DNA of 64,000 nt from Salinicola endophyticus. Lineage in GTDB: Bacteria > Pseudomonadota > Gammaproteobacteria > Pseudomonadales > Halomonadaceae. Where the stretch lies: assembly GCF_003206575.1 (NCBI RefSeq), contig NZ_PZJO01000004.1, positions 335,735 through 399,734 on the forward strand. The letters are read 5' to 3'. Below are positions 50,578 through 58,611 of this stretch, piece by piece. Both the position numbers and the translations under genes were made by a program. The first letter of the stretch is position 1; every line of letters begins with the position of its first letter. The notes below the pieces were generated by a model, which saw only the letters and a list, made by a program, of their open reading frames with translations, was not told the origin of the DNA and did no database searches.

Positions 50578-51393
50578 ATGAACGACGCGCAACGCGTTCT
50601 CCATTGGCAGGATCTGACCGGCCCGGAGCTGGCCGCACGGGTCGAAGCGCACACGGTGGCGGTACTGCCGCTGGCGGCGATCGAGCAGCACGGGGCGCAT
50701 CTGCCGCTCTCCACCGATCTGGATATCGGCCTGGGCCTGCTGGCGGCCGCGACAGCTGAGCTTGAAAACCACGGGCTGGACAGCCCGGGCACGGTGGTGG
50801 TGCTGCCGCCGCTGGCGCTGGGGGCGAGTCTCGAACATACCGCCTTCTGCGGCACCCTGAGCCTGATGCCGGAGGCCGCGATCGGGGTGATCGAGGCACT
50901 GGGCGAGGCGGTGAGCCGGGCCGGTATCCGCCGTCTGGTGCTGTTCAACAGCCACGGTGGCAACAAGGCGGTGATCGATCTGGCCGCGCTCAAGCTGCGT
51001 GCTGCCCATGGCATGCTGGTGGTCAAGGCCAACTACTTTCGCTTTGCGCCGCCGGCCGAGGCGTTGCCCGCCGCCGAGCTGCGTCATGGTCTCCACGGTG
51101 GGGCGCTGGAGACCGCGATGATGCTGCATCTGGCACCCGGGAAGGTGCGCCGCGAGGCACTGACCAACGCGGTCTCCGAGGCCCAGCGCCAGGCCGATGC
51201 CGGCGCCCGGCTCGGCCCCGAGGGCGACGCCGGCTACGCCTGGATGGCCCAGGATCTCCACCCCAGCGGGGTCACCGGTGATGCGACGCTGGCCGATGCC
51301 GCCACTGGAAGCCGGCTGGTGGCCCACTTCGCGGCACGGCTGGCGGAGGTGATCGAGGCCGCCGCCGAGTTCGATCTCTCGACGTTGCGCTAG
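50578..51393 (+). CDS. Creatininase family amidohydrolase
   Basis: This 271-residue metal-dependent hydrolase of the creatininase superfamily has metal ligands E36, H38 and H41 (AIEQHGAHLPLSTDLD, also D47). The later ligands are in LFNSHGGNKAVI and HGGALETAMML. Relatives include creatininase, the mycofactocin protein MftE and the archaeal formamide hydrolase ArfB of riboflavin synthesis. It lies beside a GTP cyclohydrolase II and a RibD-C reductase gene, so an ArfB-like action on a formylamino-pyrimidine is an attractive guess. An AAGGA site precedes the ATG. Read-through from recD is possible. Confidence 0.85.
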   Translation: MNDAQRVLHWQDLTGPELAARVEAHTVAVLPLAAIEQHGAHLPLSTDLDIGLGLLAAATAELENHGLDSPGTVVVLPPLALGASLEHTAFCGTLSLMPEAAIGVIEALGEAVSRAGIRRLVLFNSHGGNKAVIDLAALKLRAAHGMLVVKANYFRFAPPAEALPAAELRHGLHGGALETAMMLHLAPGKVRREALTNAVSEAQRQADAGARLGPEGDAGYAWMAQDLHPSGVTGDATLADAATGSRLVAHFAARLAEVIEAAAEFDLSTLR

Positions 51394-51446
51394 GTGTCGT
51401 AACGCTCGGCAGGTGGGGCTGCGCGTGGTTCAGGACGCTGGCAGAG

Positions 51447-51471
51447 GGCGGAGCCGATGTCCGGCTCCGCC
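51447..51471. terminator. Hairpin between convergent creatininase and ribA-like genes
   Basis: GGCGGAGCCG (51447-51456) pairs exactly with CGGCTCCGCC (51462-51471) around a 5-nt loop in the gap between two converging genes. No T-run is present on either side, so it may be a weak bidirectional terminator. Confidence 0.4.
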
Positions 51472-51506
51472 GCAGCGCGATGGCGTGGGGGGCGTGAAGC
51501 GAGGTG

Positions 51507-52646
51507 TTACTTGGTCACCGGGCGCTTGAACGGCGCCACTCGGGTCTCGCTCTCCTGGCCCAGCACCTCCTCCAGCCAGTGGCCGGCGCGCTTGGCCTTG
51601 GCATCGAGATAGCGCTGATTCTGTCGGGTCAGCTTGCCGTAGACGCCGCGCCGATTGACCACTTCGATGCCGCCCTGGGCCATGGCGTTGAGCTTCTCCG
51701 GATTGTTGGTGAGCAGCTCGATGCGCTGGATCTGGAGCTGTTCGAGCATCTCCAGGGCAACGCCGTAGGTGCGCTCGTCCTCGCCGAAGCCGAGCACCTG
51801 ATCGGCATCCACGGTGTCGAGCCCGCCATCCTGCAGGGTGTAGGCGCGTAGCTTGTTGGCCAGGCCGATGCCGCGCCCCTCCTGGGCCAGATAGAGCAGC
51901 ACGCCACCACCGCGCTCGTCGATCGCGCGCACGCTTTCGCGCAGCTGCTCCCCGCAGTCGCAGCGCAGGCTGCCGAACAGGTCGCCGGTGAGACAGGCCG
52001 AGTGCAGGCGTACCGGCACGGCGTCGTTCCAGGCTTGAGTGTCACCGATCAGAATGGCGATGTGCTCGCGCATGCCGTCGGCCTCGCGGAACATCACGAA
52101 GCGGCTCTCCTCGGCGTGGGAGAGGGGGATCTGTGCCTCGCTGGTGCGCTTGAGAAAGTGCGAGCGGTGCTCGGCGTAGGCATCGATCTGCTCGGCGGGC
52201 AGCGCCAGCACCGAGCCCTCGGCGACCAGCGCCTCGACCTGGGCGCGGCGTTCGACGGTGATCTCGGCCACCACCGCTGCAGGGATCAACAGGCCGATGC
52301 GCATCATCTCCAGCGCCGCCCGAGCGCCGGGTGAGGCAGGGGCCGGGCGGCTGTCGGCGGGCAGGCGCCCGTCCTCGGCACTGGCCCAGGCAATCACCTC
52401 CTCGGCGGTATCGGCGGCGTCGATCGGCAGTAGCGCCGCGGCAGCGTCGTTGTCGATACCCAGCCGTGCCAGGCGGTGGCGGGTCAGGGCCAGCGCCGGC
52501 TGGCTGCCGCTCAGCGCCTGCAGGGCAGCCAGCGCCTCGTCGTCACAGCCTTCCAGCGGATGCACCATGACATCGCTGCCGTCGGCCCTGACCAGTACCG
52601 GCAGGCCGCGTCTCAGGTCGAAAATCGCTCGTTCTACCTGTCGCAT
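51507..52646 (-). CDS. GTP cyclohydrolase II with non-DHBPS N-terminal domain
   Basis: This 379-residue protein has a C-terminal GTP cyclohydrolase II domain that opens GTP to a diaminopyrimidine, formate and pyrophosphate. Zinc ligands C218, C229 and C231 lie in CLTGDLFGSLRCDCGEQL. QEGRGIGLANKL and TNNPEKLNAM are intact, so activity is expected. The first about 170 residues resemble neither DHBP synthase (no acidic DDENRENEG-type motif) nor any domain I recognise. AAGGAG lies 7 nt before the ATG. It is divergent from the RibD-C gene, which suggests a specialised pathway rather than the main riboflavin operon. Confidence 0.9.
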   Translation of the reverse strand: MRQVERAIFDLRRGLPVLVRADGSDVMVHPLEGCDDEALAALQALSGSQPALALTRHRLARLGIDNDAAAALLPIDAADTAEEVIAWASAEDGRLPADSRPAPASPGARAALEMMRIGLLIPAAVVAEITVERRAQVEALVAEGSVLALPAEQIDAYAEHRSHFLKRTSEAQIPLSHAEESRFVMFREADGMREHIAILIGDTQAWNDAVPVRLHSACLTGDLFGSLRCDCGEQLRESVRAIDERGGGVLLYLAQEGRGIGLANKLRAYTLQDGGLDTVDADQVLGFGEDERTYGVALEMLEQLQIQRIELLTNNPEKLNAMAQGGIEVVNRRGVYGKLTRQNQRYLDAKAKRAGHWLEEVLGQESETRVAPFKRPVTK

Positions 52647-52809
52647 CTCATCTCTCCTTACGCATCATCCATGATTCAAGCCGGGTCTGTGGCATTACCG
52701 CCGGGCGTCGGCGCCCGCGGTAGGGTTTGCTAACCTTGAACGCGTGATCTCCGTGTCGCGCAGTGACGCCGGTGGCGTCCTTACCCCCCAGTCTGGCCGA
52801 GGAGTGCCC

Positions 52810-53709
52810 ATGACCACCAGTTTCGAGAGCGCTGCGAACATCGATACGCCGCTCGCCTGGCGTTGGATTCGCGATATTGCCGCGGCGACGCGGCGGCAGC
52901 GCTTCGATGGCCGGATCGAACGAGACGGTGTGCGCCTCGAGGTCGATGCGGGTGGTGGCTGGCGCAGCGACGCTCGGGTGGACGCCGAGGCGGCGCAGCT
53001 GCTGTCGATCTGGCTGCCGTGGTGCGTCGCCGATCTCAGCCACGGTCCGCAGCTCATCGCTCAGCTCGGCCAGAGTCTGGATGGGCGCATCGCCACGGTG
53101 ACCGGGGCCTCTCACTATGTCACCGGTCAGGCCAGCCTGGTCCATCTGCACCGCACCCGGGCGCTGGTGGATGCCGTGGTGGTGGGTGCCGGCACGGTGG
53201 AGGCCGATGACCCTCAACTGACGGTGCGCCATGTCGAGGGCGACAACCCGCTGCGCGTGGTGCTCGACCCGCGCGCCCGGGTCTGCGCGACGCGGGGTGT
53301 GTTCACCCGGGATCTGGCGCCGACCTGGCATCTGGTGGCCGCGGCGCGCGCCGAGCAGGCCGCTGCGGATAGGGCCCGCCAGGGCGCGAGCCATGTCTCG
53401 GTCAAGCCGTTGCAGGTCGATGCCGCGGGGGTTGATCCGGCCGACGTGGTGGCGCTGCTGGCCGAGGGCGGCTGCCGGCGCATTCTGGTCGAGGGCGGTG
53501 GGCTGACCATCTCGCGCTTCCTCGAGGCCGGTCAACTCGATCGGCTGCACAGCGTGGTGGCGCCGATGATCATCGGCTCCGGCCGGCCGGCGCTGACGCT
53601 GCCCGAGATCGAGACGCTGGATCGGGCGCTGCGTCCGGCTTGTCGCCACTTCACGCTGGGCGAGGACATGCTGTTCGATGTCGATCTGCGTCGTGGCGCG
53701 GCGACCTGA
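52810..53709 (+). CDS. RibD C-terminal (dihydrofolate reductase-like) family protein
   Basis: This 299-residue protein carries a RibD-C type reductase fold from about residue 78. The segments are LGQSLDGRIATVTGASHYVT, VVVGAGTVEADDPQLTVRH, NPLRVVLDPRAR, ILVEGGGLTISRFLEAGQLDRLH and IIGSGRPALTLPE. It lacks the zinc deaminase domain of full RibD. It should reduce the ribose ring of a pyrimidine intermediate made from GTP. GAGGAG lies just before the ATG at 52810. The N-terminal about 75 residues are unassigned. It is divergent from the GTP cyclohydrolase II gene across 163 bp. Confidence 0.88.
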   Translation: MTTSFESAANIDTPLAWRWIRDIAAATRRQRFDGRIERDGVRLEVDAGGGWRSDARVDAEAAQLLSIWLPWCVADLSHGPQLIAQLGQSLDGRIATVTGASHYVTGQASLVHLHRTRALVDAVVVGAGTVEADDPQLTVRHVEGDNPLRVVLDPRARVCATRGVFTRDLAPTWHLVAAARAEQAAADRARQGASHVSVKPLQVDAAGVDPADVVALLAEGGCRRILVEGGGLTISRFLEAGQLDRLHSVVAPMIIGSGRPALTLPEIETLDRALRPACRHFTLGEDMLFDVDLRRGAAT

Positions 53710-53747
53710 GGCCGGATGTGCCGGCCGGCTGCTGGCTTCTGAGGGCA

Positions 53748-54731
53748 TCAGCCGATCTCCCTGTTGCCGGCGACGGCGGTCCGCGTGGCGGCCCCGGGGC
53801 GGCGTCGCTCGGCCCAGTGGTCACGAGCGAGCACCAGGGCGCCGGGCAGGCTGCCGAGCAGAATCAGCAGGCCGTAGGTGATCGATAGCGTTACCCCTTC
53901 CTGGGCCGGCAGCCCGGCCAGCGGCCAGATCAGCGCGGCGGCGCCTTCGCGTAATCCCCAACCGGCCACGCTCAGCGGGATCGCCATCGCCAGCAGCAGC
54001 GGTGGGATCAGCGGCAGCAGCACGCCGAGCGAGCGTGGCAGCTCGAGGGCCCGGGCGGCGCAGAGGAATACGGCCACATAGGTGGCGACCACCAGCAGCG
54101 AACTCAGCAGTTGGCGCGGCCAGACGCGTGAACCCAGCAGCGCCTGGCGCAGATCCTGCCCCAGGCTTGCGAGGGCTCGGCTCAGGGCCGGGTGCCGGAG
54201 GCCGATCACCGCGACCAGTCCCAGCAGCGCGGCTGCGGCGATCGCCCATGGCCAGCCCGACTGCGCCGCGCTCAGGCTGGTGACGATGGCGTCGCGCAGT
54301 GGCGCTGCCGCCGCCAGGGTGATCAGGGCGACCAGCACCAGCGCGATCTGTCCCGAGGCGCGCTCGATGATCACCGCGCGAATCGCCGCGCCGCGCTGCC
54401 CCGCATCGGCCCGGCTGCCGTGGCGCCAGGCGCGGGTGGCATCGCCCATCACGCCGCCGGGCAGGATCTGATTGAGAAAGGTCGCCAGATAGTACTCGCG
54501 CAGGGCGCGGGGCCAGGGTAGGGCGATACCCACGTAGCGCGCGGTGAGACGCCAGCGCCAGGCGGAGATCACCACCTGGGGCAGGCTCAGGGCGATGCCC
54601 GCAGCGACCCATAGCGGCGACAGTGTGCCGAGGCGCGCCAGGATCTCGCCGGTGTTCAACTGCCAGGCGAGCGTGGCCAGCAGCGCCAGGGTGATACCCA
54701 GGCGCAGCAGAGCGGCGTGCCGGCGTCTCAC
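53748..54731 (-). CDS. Flippase-like membrane protein (LPG synthase TM family)
   Basis: This 327-residue integral membrane protein has about seven or eight hydrophobic segments and the lysylphosphatidylglycerol-synthase transmembrane pattern, such as WRWRLTARYVG, YYLATFLNQILPGGVMGDA and IPLSVAGWGLREGAAAL. Such domains occur in lipid modification or flipping proteins. The catalytic aminoacyl-transferase domain of MprF is absent. The start is a GTG at 54731 overlapping the methyltransferase stop (GTGA). It is the last gene of the five-gene minus-strand operon and could move the pathway product across the membrane. Confidence 0.85.
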   Translation of the reverse strand: MRRRHAALLRLGITLALLATLAWQLNTGEILARLGTLSPLWVAAGIALSLPQVVISAWRWRLTARYVGIALPWPRALREYYLATFLNQILPGGVMGDATRAWRHGSRADAGQRGAAIRAVIIERASGQIALVLVALITLAAAAPLRDAIVTSLSAAQSGWPWAIAAAALLGLVAVIGLRHPALSRALASLGQDLRQALLGSRVWPRQLLSSLLVVATYVAVFLCAARALELPRSLGVLLPLIPPLLLAMAIPLSVAGWGLREGAAALIWPLAGLPAQEGVTLSITYGLLILLGSLPGALVLARDHWAERRRPGAATRTAVAGNREIG

Positions 54732-55666
54732 GCCGGCCGATCCTGAGACGGTGCGACAGACGTTTCGAACGATGTGTCGAACGACATGCCCGGGGTCGAC
54801 TCCGGTGGCAGGGCGAGCAGATCGCGATGGCCCAGGGTCAGCATCAGCCGGCCCGCGTCGAGTGCCGACAGGCGTGTCCGGTACCAGTTTTCGATGCGCG
54901 TGGCTTGCGCCGGTGCCTGCTCCAGCAGTGCCGTCCGCCAGCCCGCCATCAGGGCGTCGATCAGCGGCCAGGTCTCCCGGCCCAGGCGCCACGCCGAGGG
55001 CGCTTCGCGCAGATGATAGCCGTGGCGCAGGAACGCCTGCTTGAGATAGCTGGGGGCGAGGGTGCCGAGCGCTTCACCGACGCCCTTGTCGCGCTGCTGA
55101 TGGGCGGCGAGGGTATCGAACACGAAGCGATCGTCGTTGTCTTCCAGGGTCATGCCGGCGCTGTCCTGGAAGTGGATCTCGCCATCTACACTGAGCGTGA
55201 ACAGCACGGCACAGCCGAACTCGCGGCAGCGTGCGGCGAGGGCGTCGATCCACTCGGCAGAGACCAGATCGAACAGCGCCGAGGCCGTGATCAGGTCGGC
55301 GCCGTCCAGCGCGTCATCCAGCGCCTGTGCCAGCGTGGCCTCCTGAGTCGTCAGCTGGATCGGCTCCCCCGCGGCGCTGACGAGTTCATCGCAGCGGCTT
55401 CGTGCATGTTCCAGCAGGCTGGCGTCGTGGTCGACCAGCAGCCAGTGCTGGGGCGTGCGCAGGCGCGGTGCCAGATAGCGCAGGTTGGAGCCGCTGCCGC
55501 AGCCGAGATCGACCAGCGTGGCCGTGGAGTTGGCGCGCTGCGCCAGCCAGTGGTCGGCGGCGTGGGTCAACTGGGCGTCGCGGGCGCGGTGGTCGGCCGG
55601 CTCGCGCAGCGTCAGCCAGGCATCGCTGAAGTGCGCATCGGCGGTGAATGGTGTTGGTGTGCTCAT
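54728..55666 (-). CDS. Class I SAM-dependent methyltransferase
   Basis: This 312-residue protein has the AdoMet-binding motif LVDLGCGSGSNLRYLAPRL at residues 51-69 and an acidic end of strand 2 in LLVDHDASLLEHA. Later it carries ADLITASALFDLVSAEWID. The C-terminal about 100 residues give an extra domain probably for substrate choice. GGGAG precedes the ATG. It overlaps the glycosyltransferase stop (ATGA) and the flippase-like start (GTGA). The target is unknown; a pteridine, pyrimidine or sugar is suggested by context. Confidence 0.9.
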   Translation of the reverse strand: MSTPTPFTADAHFSDAWLTLREPADHRARDAQLTHAADHWLAQRANSTATLVDLGCGSGSNLRYLAPRLRTPQHWLLVDHDASLLEHARSRCDELVSAAGEPIQLTTQEATLAQALDDALDGADLITASALFDLVSAEWIDALAARCREFGCAVLFTLSVDGEIHFQDSAGMTLEDNDDRFVFDTLAAHQQRDKGVGEALGTLAPSYLKQAFLRHGYHLREAPSAWRLGRETWPLIDALMAGWRTALLEQAPAQATRIENWYRTRLSALDAGRLMLTLGHRDLLALPPESTPGMSFDTSFETSVAPSQDRPA

Positions 55667-56709
55667 GTGGTCTCCCGTGTCAGGGCTGCGGCGAAGGCGC
55701 GCGCGGCGCTGTCCCAGTCGCCCAGGGTGTCACGCAGCGCCCGCGCCCCGTCGCGGTAGCGCTGGTACTGCTCGGGGTCGCTCAGCAGCTTGGTCAGGGC
55801 CTCGCCCAGCGCCCGGCTGTCGCCCGGCGGCACCTTGATGCCGGCTTGCTCCGGCAAGGTGTGGGCCAGCGCCCCGCCTGTGGTGGTGACCACCGGCAGG
55901 CCGTGGGCCAGTGCTTCGGTGATGACCATGCCGTAGCCCTCGTAGTGCGAGGGCAGCACGAACAGCGTGGCGTCGCGGTAGTGCTCGCCCAGCGCCGCGC
56001 TGGGTTGGGCGCCGAGCAGTCGAATTCGCCCCTCCAAACCGTGGCGGGCGATCGCCGCTCGCACCTGTGCGGCATAGTCCGGGGCGCGGTCGAGATCGCC
56101 GATCAGGTCGCACTGCCAGGGCAGATGCGTCAGCTCGGCGAGGGCCTCGACCAGGACATCCTGGCCCTTGCGTGGCGTCAGCGTGGCCACGCACAGCAGG
56201 CGCGGCTGGGTGAGATCGCCGTGGGCCAGCTCGCCCCGGATCACGCCGGGTTCGATCACCGCGATCTTGTTCGCGGGGACGTCGAAGTCGGCGAGCCGTC
56301 GTGCGGTGTAGACGCTGGTGACGATCACCCGCTCGACCGCGGCCAGGCCGCGGGTCTCACTGATGCGAAAGCGCTGGCGTTCGGGCTCGCCGAGGCCGGT
56401 CTCGTCACACAGCGGATGATGGAGCAGGGCGGTGATCGACAGGCGTGAGGCGTGGCGCTCGACGATGGCCGGTAGCCCGCCCATGGCGAGACCGTCGATC
56501 ACCACCCGGCTGCCATCGACCAGCGCGGTCAAGGCACTGTCCAGCGCATGTGAGGCGACCGCGTCGGGTTCGGGGAAGCGCCCCTCCAGGCCGACCACGG
56601 TGACCGCCCAGCCCTGACTGCGCAGCGCCTCGACGATACGCGCGTCGTAGAGGTAGCCGCCGGTGAGCTGCTGCGGGTCACCGGCGACGATCAGCGTGAG
56701 ATCGCTCAT
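55663..56709 (-). CDS. Glycosyltransferase, GT4-like (GT-B fold)
   Basis: This 348-residue sugar transferase has the second Rossmann domain with LLCVATLTPRKGQDVLVEAL, GRIRLLGAQPSAALGEHYRDA and the nucleotide-sugar loop LPSHYEGYGMVITEALAHGLPVV, whose Glu residues match the EX7E pattern of GT4 enzymes. The N-terminal domain begins LIVAGDPQQLTGGYLYDARIV. It overlaps both the PTPS-like gene and the methyltransferase as ATGA. It probably puts a sugar on the pathway intermediate; donor and acceptor cannot be read from sequence. Confidence 0.92.
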   Translation of the reverse strand: MSDLTLIVAGDPQQLTGGYLYDARIVEALRSQGWAVTVVGLEGRFPEPDAVASHALDSALTALVDGSRVVIDGLAMGGLPAIVERHASRLSITALLHHPLCDETGLGEPERQRFRISETRGLAAVERVIVTSVYTARRLADFDVPANKIAVIEPGVIRGELAHGDLTQPRLLCVATLTPRKGQDVLVEALAELTHLPWQCDLIGDLDRAPDYAAQVRAAIARHGLEGRIRLLGAQPSAALGEHYRDATLFVLPSHYEGYGMVITEALAHGLPVVTTTGGALAHTLPEQAGIKVPPGDSRALGEALTKLLSDPEQYQRYRDGARALRDTLGDWDSAARAFAAALTRETT

Positions 56710-57104
56710 AGGCCGCCTTCATAGCTGGCCCAGGCGATGTGCGACTCGTGCAGGGTGACCGCGAGCGCGGTGAGGTGGCGGCCGCCTTCGCCCAGCTCGC
56801 CGTCGCGGATCGACTGGGCCAGGCGGTCGAACACCACCTTGGCCATGAACTCGGTGGTGGTGTTGCGACCCTTGAACTCGTCGACGTCATCGAGATTGCT
56901 GAGTGTGAACTCGGCCAGAATCCGCTTGAGGGTGTCGCTGGCGAGCCCGATGTCGACCACCAGGTCGTCGTGATCCAGCTTCGGGCGCTTGAAGGTGACG
57001 TCGACCACGTAGGTGGCGCCGTGCAGCTTCTGCGCCGGGCCGAAGGTCTCGCTGTTGAAGCTGTGGGCGATCATCATGTGATCGCGGACGGTCAGGCTGA
57101 ACAT
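56706..57104 (-). CDS. Divergent 6-pyruvoyl-tetrahydropterin synthase/QueD family protein
   Basis: This 132-residue PTPS-fold protein would normally act on dihydroneopterin triphosphate. By eye alignment to E. coli QueD, zinc ligands H14 and H28 are kept but the third (His in HGH) is A30. The catalytic Cys is A25 (GPAQKLHGA). The catalytic His of LDH is D73 (NLDDVDEF). E120 in TLHESHIAWASY and NTTTEFMAKVVFDRL are kept. The fold and pterin pocket are likely present, but the standard chemistry is not. It overlaps the glycosyltransferase gene (ATGA) and follows the MDR gene by 85 bp. Confidence 0.85.
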   Translation of the reverse strand: MFSLTVRDHMMIAHSFNSETFGPAQKLHGATYVVDVTFKRPKLDHDDLVVDIGLASDTLKRILAEFTLSNLDDVDEFKGRNTTTEFMAKVVFDRLAQSIRDGELGEGGRHLTALAVTLHESHIAWASYEGGL

Positions 57105-57189
57105 TCCTTGTCTCCTTGGGCCGGGGCGGCGTTGCGATACGCGGCCGGCGGCGGTGTGATGGCGTTCTGGAGAGCGCTTTGCGCGGCGC

Positions 57190-58161
57190 TCAGGCGTAGC
57201 GGATGCGTTCGCACAGGGTGGCGTCGTCGCCCTGGCTGAGCCGTGCCAGGGTCTGTGGCAGATCGCGGAAGTGGCTCTCGCCGCTGATCAGCACGTCCAG
57301 GCACTCATCGTTGAGCAGCGAGAGCGCCAGTGACAGGCGGCGCTTGTGGTCCCAGCGCGCACGGTGACTGGGCGAGACGCTGCCCACCTGGCTCGAACGC
57401 AGCGTCAGGCGGCGGGCGTGGAAGGCTTCTCCCAGCGGTAGATTTACTTCGCGACTGCCGTACCAGCTGAGCTCGACCACGCTCGCCTCGAAGCCGGCGA
57501 CCTTGAGCGCGGTCTGCAATCCGGCGCCCGAGGCGCTGGCGTGGATCACCAGGTCGCGCTCGTCGGCGGCGTTGTCCGGGGTGACGAACTCGACGCCCAG
57601 CGCGCTGCCCAGGAAGCGCTTGCGCTCGTCGATGTCGATCAGCTGTACCTGGGCGCCGGGCAGCTTGGCGCAGAGCCAGGCGACCAGGGCGCCGACCACG
57701 CCGGCACCGACCACGCTGATGCGGTCGCCCGCGGCGGGCGCGGCATCCCACATGGCGTTGAGCGCGGTCTCCATGTTGGCGCCCAGCACCGCCCGCTCCG
57801 GCGGCACGTCCTCGGGCAGGCGTACCACGTCACTGGCGGCGACACGGTAGTGGGTCTGATGCGGATAGAGACAGTAGACATGGCGCCCGTGCCAGTCGTG
57901 GGCGCCCTGCTCGACTATGCCGACATTGGAGTAGCCGTACTTCACCGGCCCGGGAAAGTCGCCGCTCTGAAAGGGGGCGCGCATGCGCGAATATTCGCTC
58001 GGCGGCACCTGGCCATTGAACACGAGGGTCTCGCTGCCCCGGCTGATCGCGCTGTAGCAGGTGCGCACCATCAGTTCGCCATCTTCGTTCAGGTCGGCCT
58101 GGCTGATCTCGCCGCTGCCGTCGCCGAGCGACCAGAAGGCGTGTGCGTAGGGCATCGTCAT
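57190..58161 (-). CDS. MDR dehydrogenase-like protein lacking zinc ligands
   Basis: This 323-residue medium-chain dehydrogenase-like protein has a Rossmann motif VVGAGVVGALVAWLCAK from residue 150 and an acidic end in LIDIDERK. The usual catalytic zinc motif GHE is replaced by KYGYSNVG (74-81), and no structural Cys cluster is present. It recalls the BchC-type group. NAD(P)-dependent reduction without zinc is likely. It is the first gene of the five-gene operon, with GAGAG before the ATG (58161; 58155 is also possible). Confidence 0.82.
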   Translation of the reverse strand: MTMPYAHAFWSLGDGSGEISQADLNEDGELMVRTCYSAISRGSETLVFNGQVPPSEYSRMRAPFQSGDFPGPVKYGYSNVGIVEQGAHDWHGRHVYCLYPHQTHYRVAASDVVRLPEDVPPERAVLGANMETALNAMWDAAPAAGDRISVVGAGVVGALVAWLCAKLPGAQVQLIDIDERKRFLGSALGVEFVTPDNAADERDLVIHASASGAGLQTALKVAGFEASVVELSWYGSREVNLPLGEAFHARRLTLRSSQVGSVSPSHRARWDHKRRLSLALSLLNDECLDVLISGESHFRDLPQTLARLSQGDDATLCERIRYA

Positions 58162-58611
58162 AAAGCGTCTCTCTGTAGCCGGCTGTCGCCGCGGCCAGGT
58201 CGGGGCGCTGTACTCGCCTGGCCCGGCATTCTGTTCAATAATTTCTACTGTTTGTCAGCTCTGTCCAGCGTCATCCGGCGCAGGCACTGGCCGCGCGCGA
58301 TCTGGCTGGTGAGATCAGGCCACGATCCCGGGTGCGCGGTGCGAATGGGCCACTCTGACGCGACACCATGCACAGGAGTATGGCAGAGCGTGGCAGTTTG
58401 TCAGTTATACAATGGCTATACATGATTTTTGATCGGTATCGGTTTTGGCGGAAGGCGGTGCCTGACCTGCGCTGCACCATCGCCGCTGGGGTATCATCGC
58501 GGGCCGCATGGCGTGGACCAGTGGCGGGGTAACGCTGACGCATCCAGACTTGTACGGCCGACGTATGGATCGAGAGTGGCAGGGAAGACGAGAAGAAGAA
58601 GGAGATGCATC
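58162..58611. promoter_or_regulatory. 450-bp divergent promoter region of the pterin-like cluster
   Basis: No gene is supported here. An AT-rich island near 58390-58440 stands out from the GC-rich surroundings and holds two direct copies of (T/C)TATACA, at 58405-58411 and 58416-58422, with an 11-bp period. Such helical-turn spacing suits a regulator or a promoter. The region drives the MDR operon leftward and the CDP-alcohol transferase rightward. Confidence 0.5.

Noticed and set aside
52647-52809. FMN riboswitch between the GTP cyclohydrolase II and RibD-C genes
   Set aside because: The conserved RFN blocks (such as AGGGGCGG and the closing CCGAC-type pairs) were not found in this 163-bp region.
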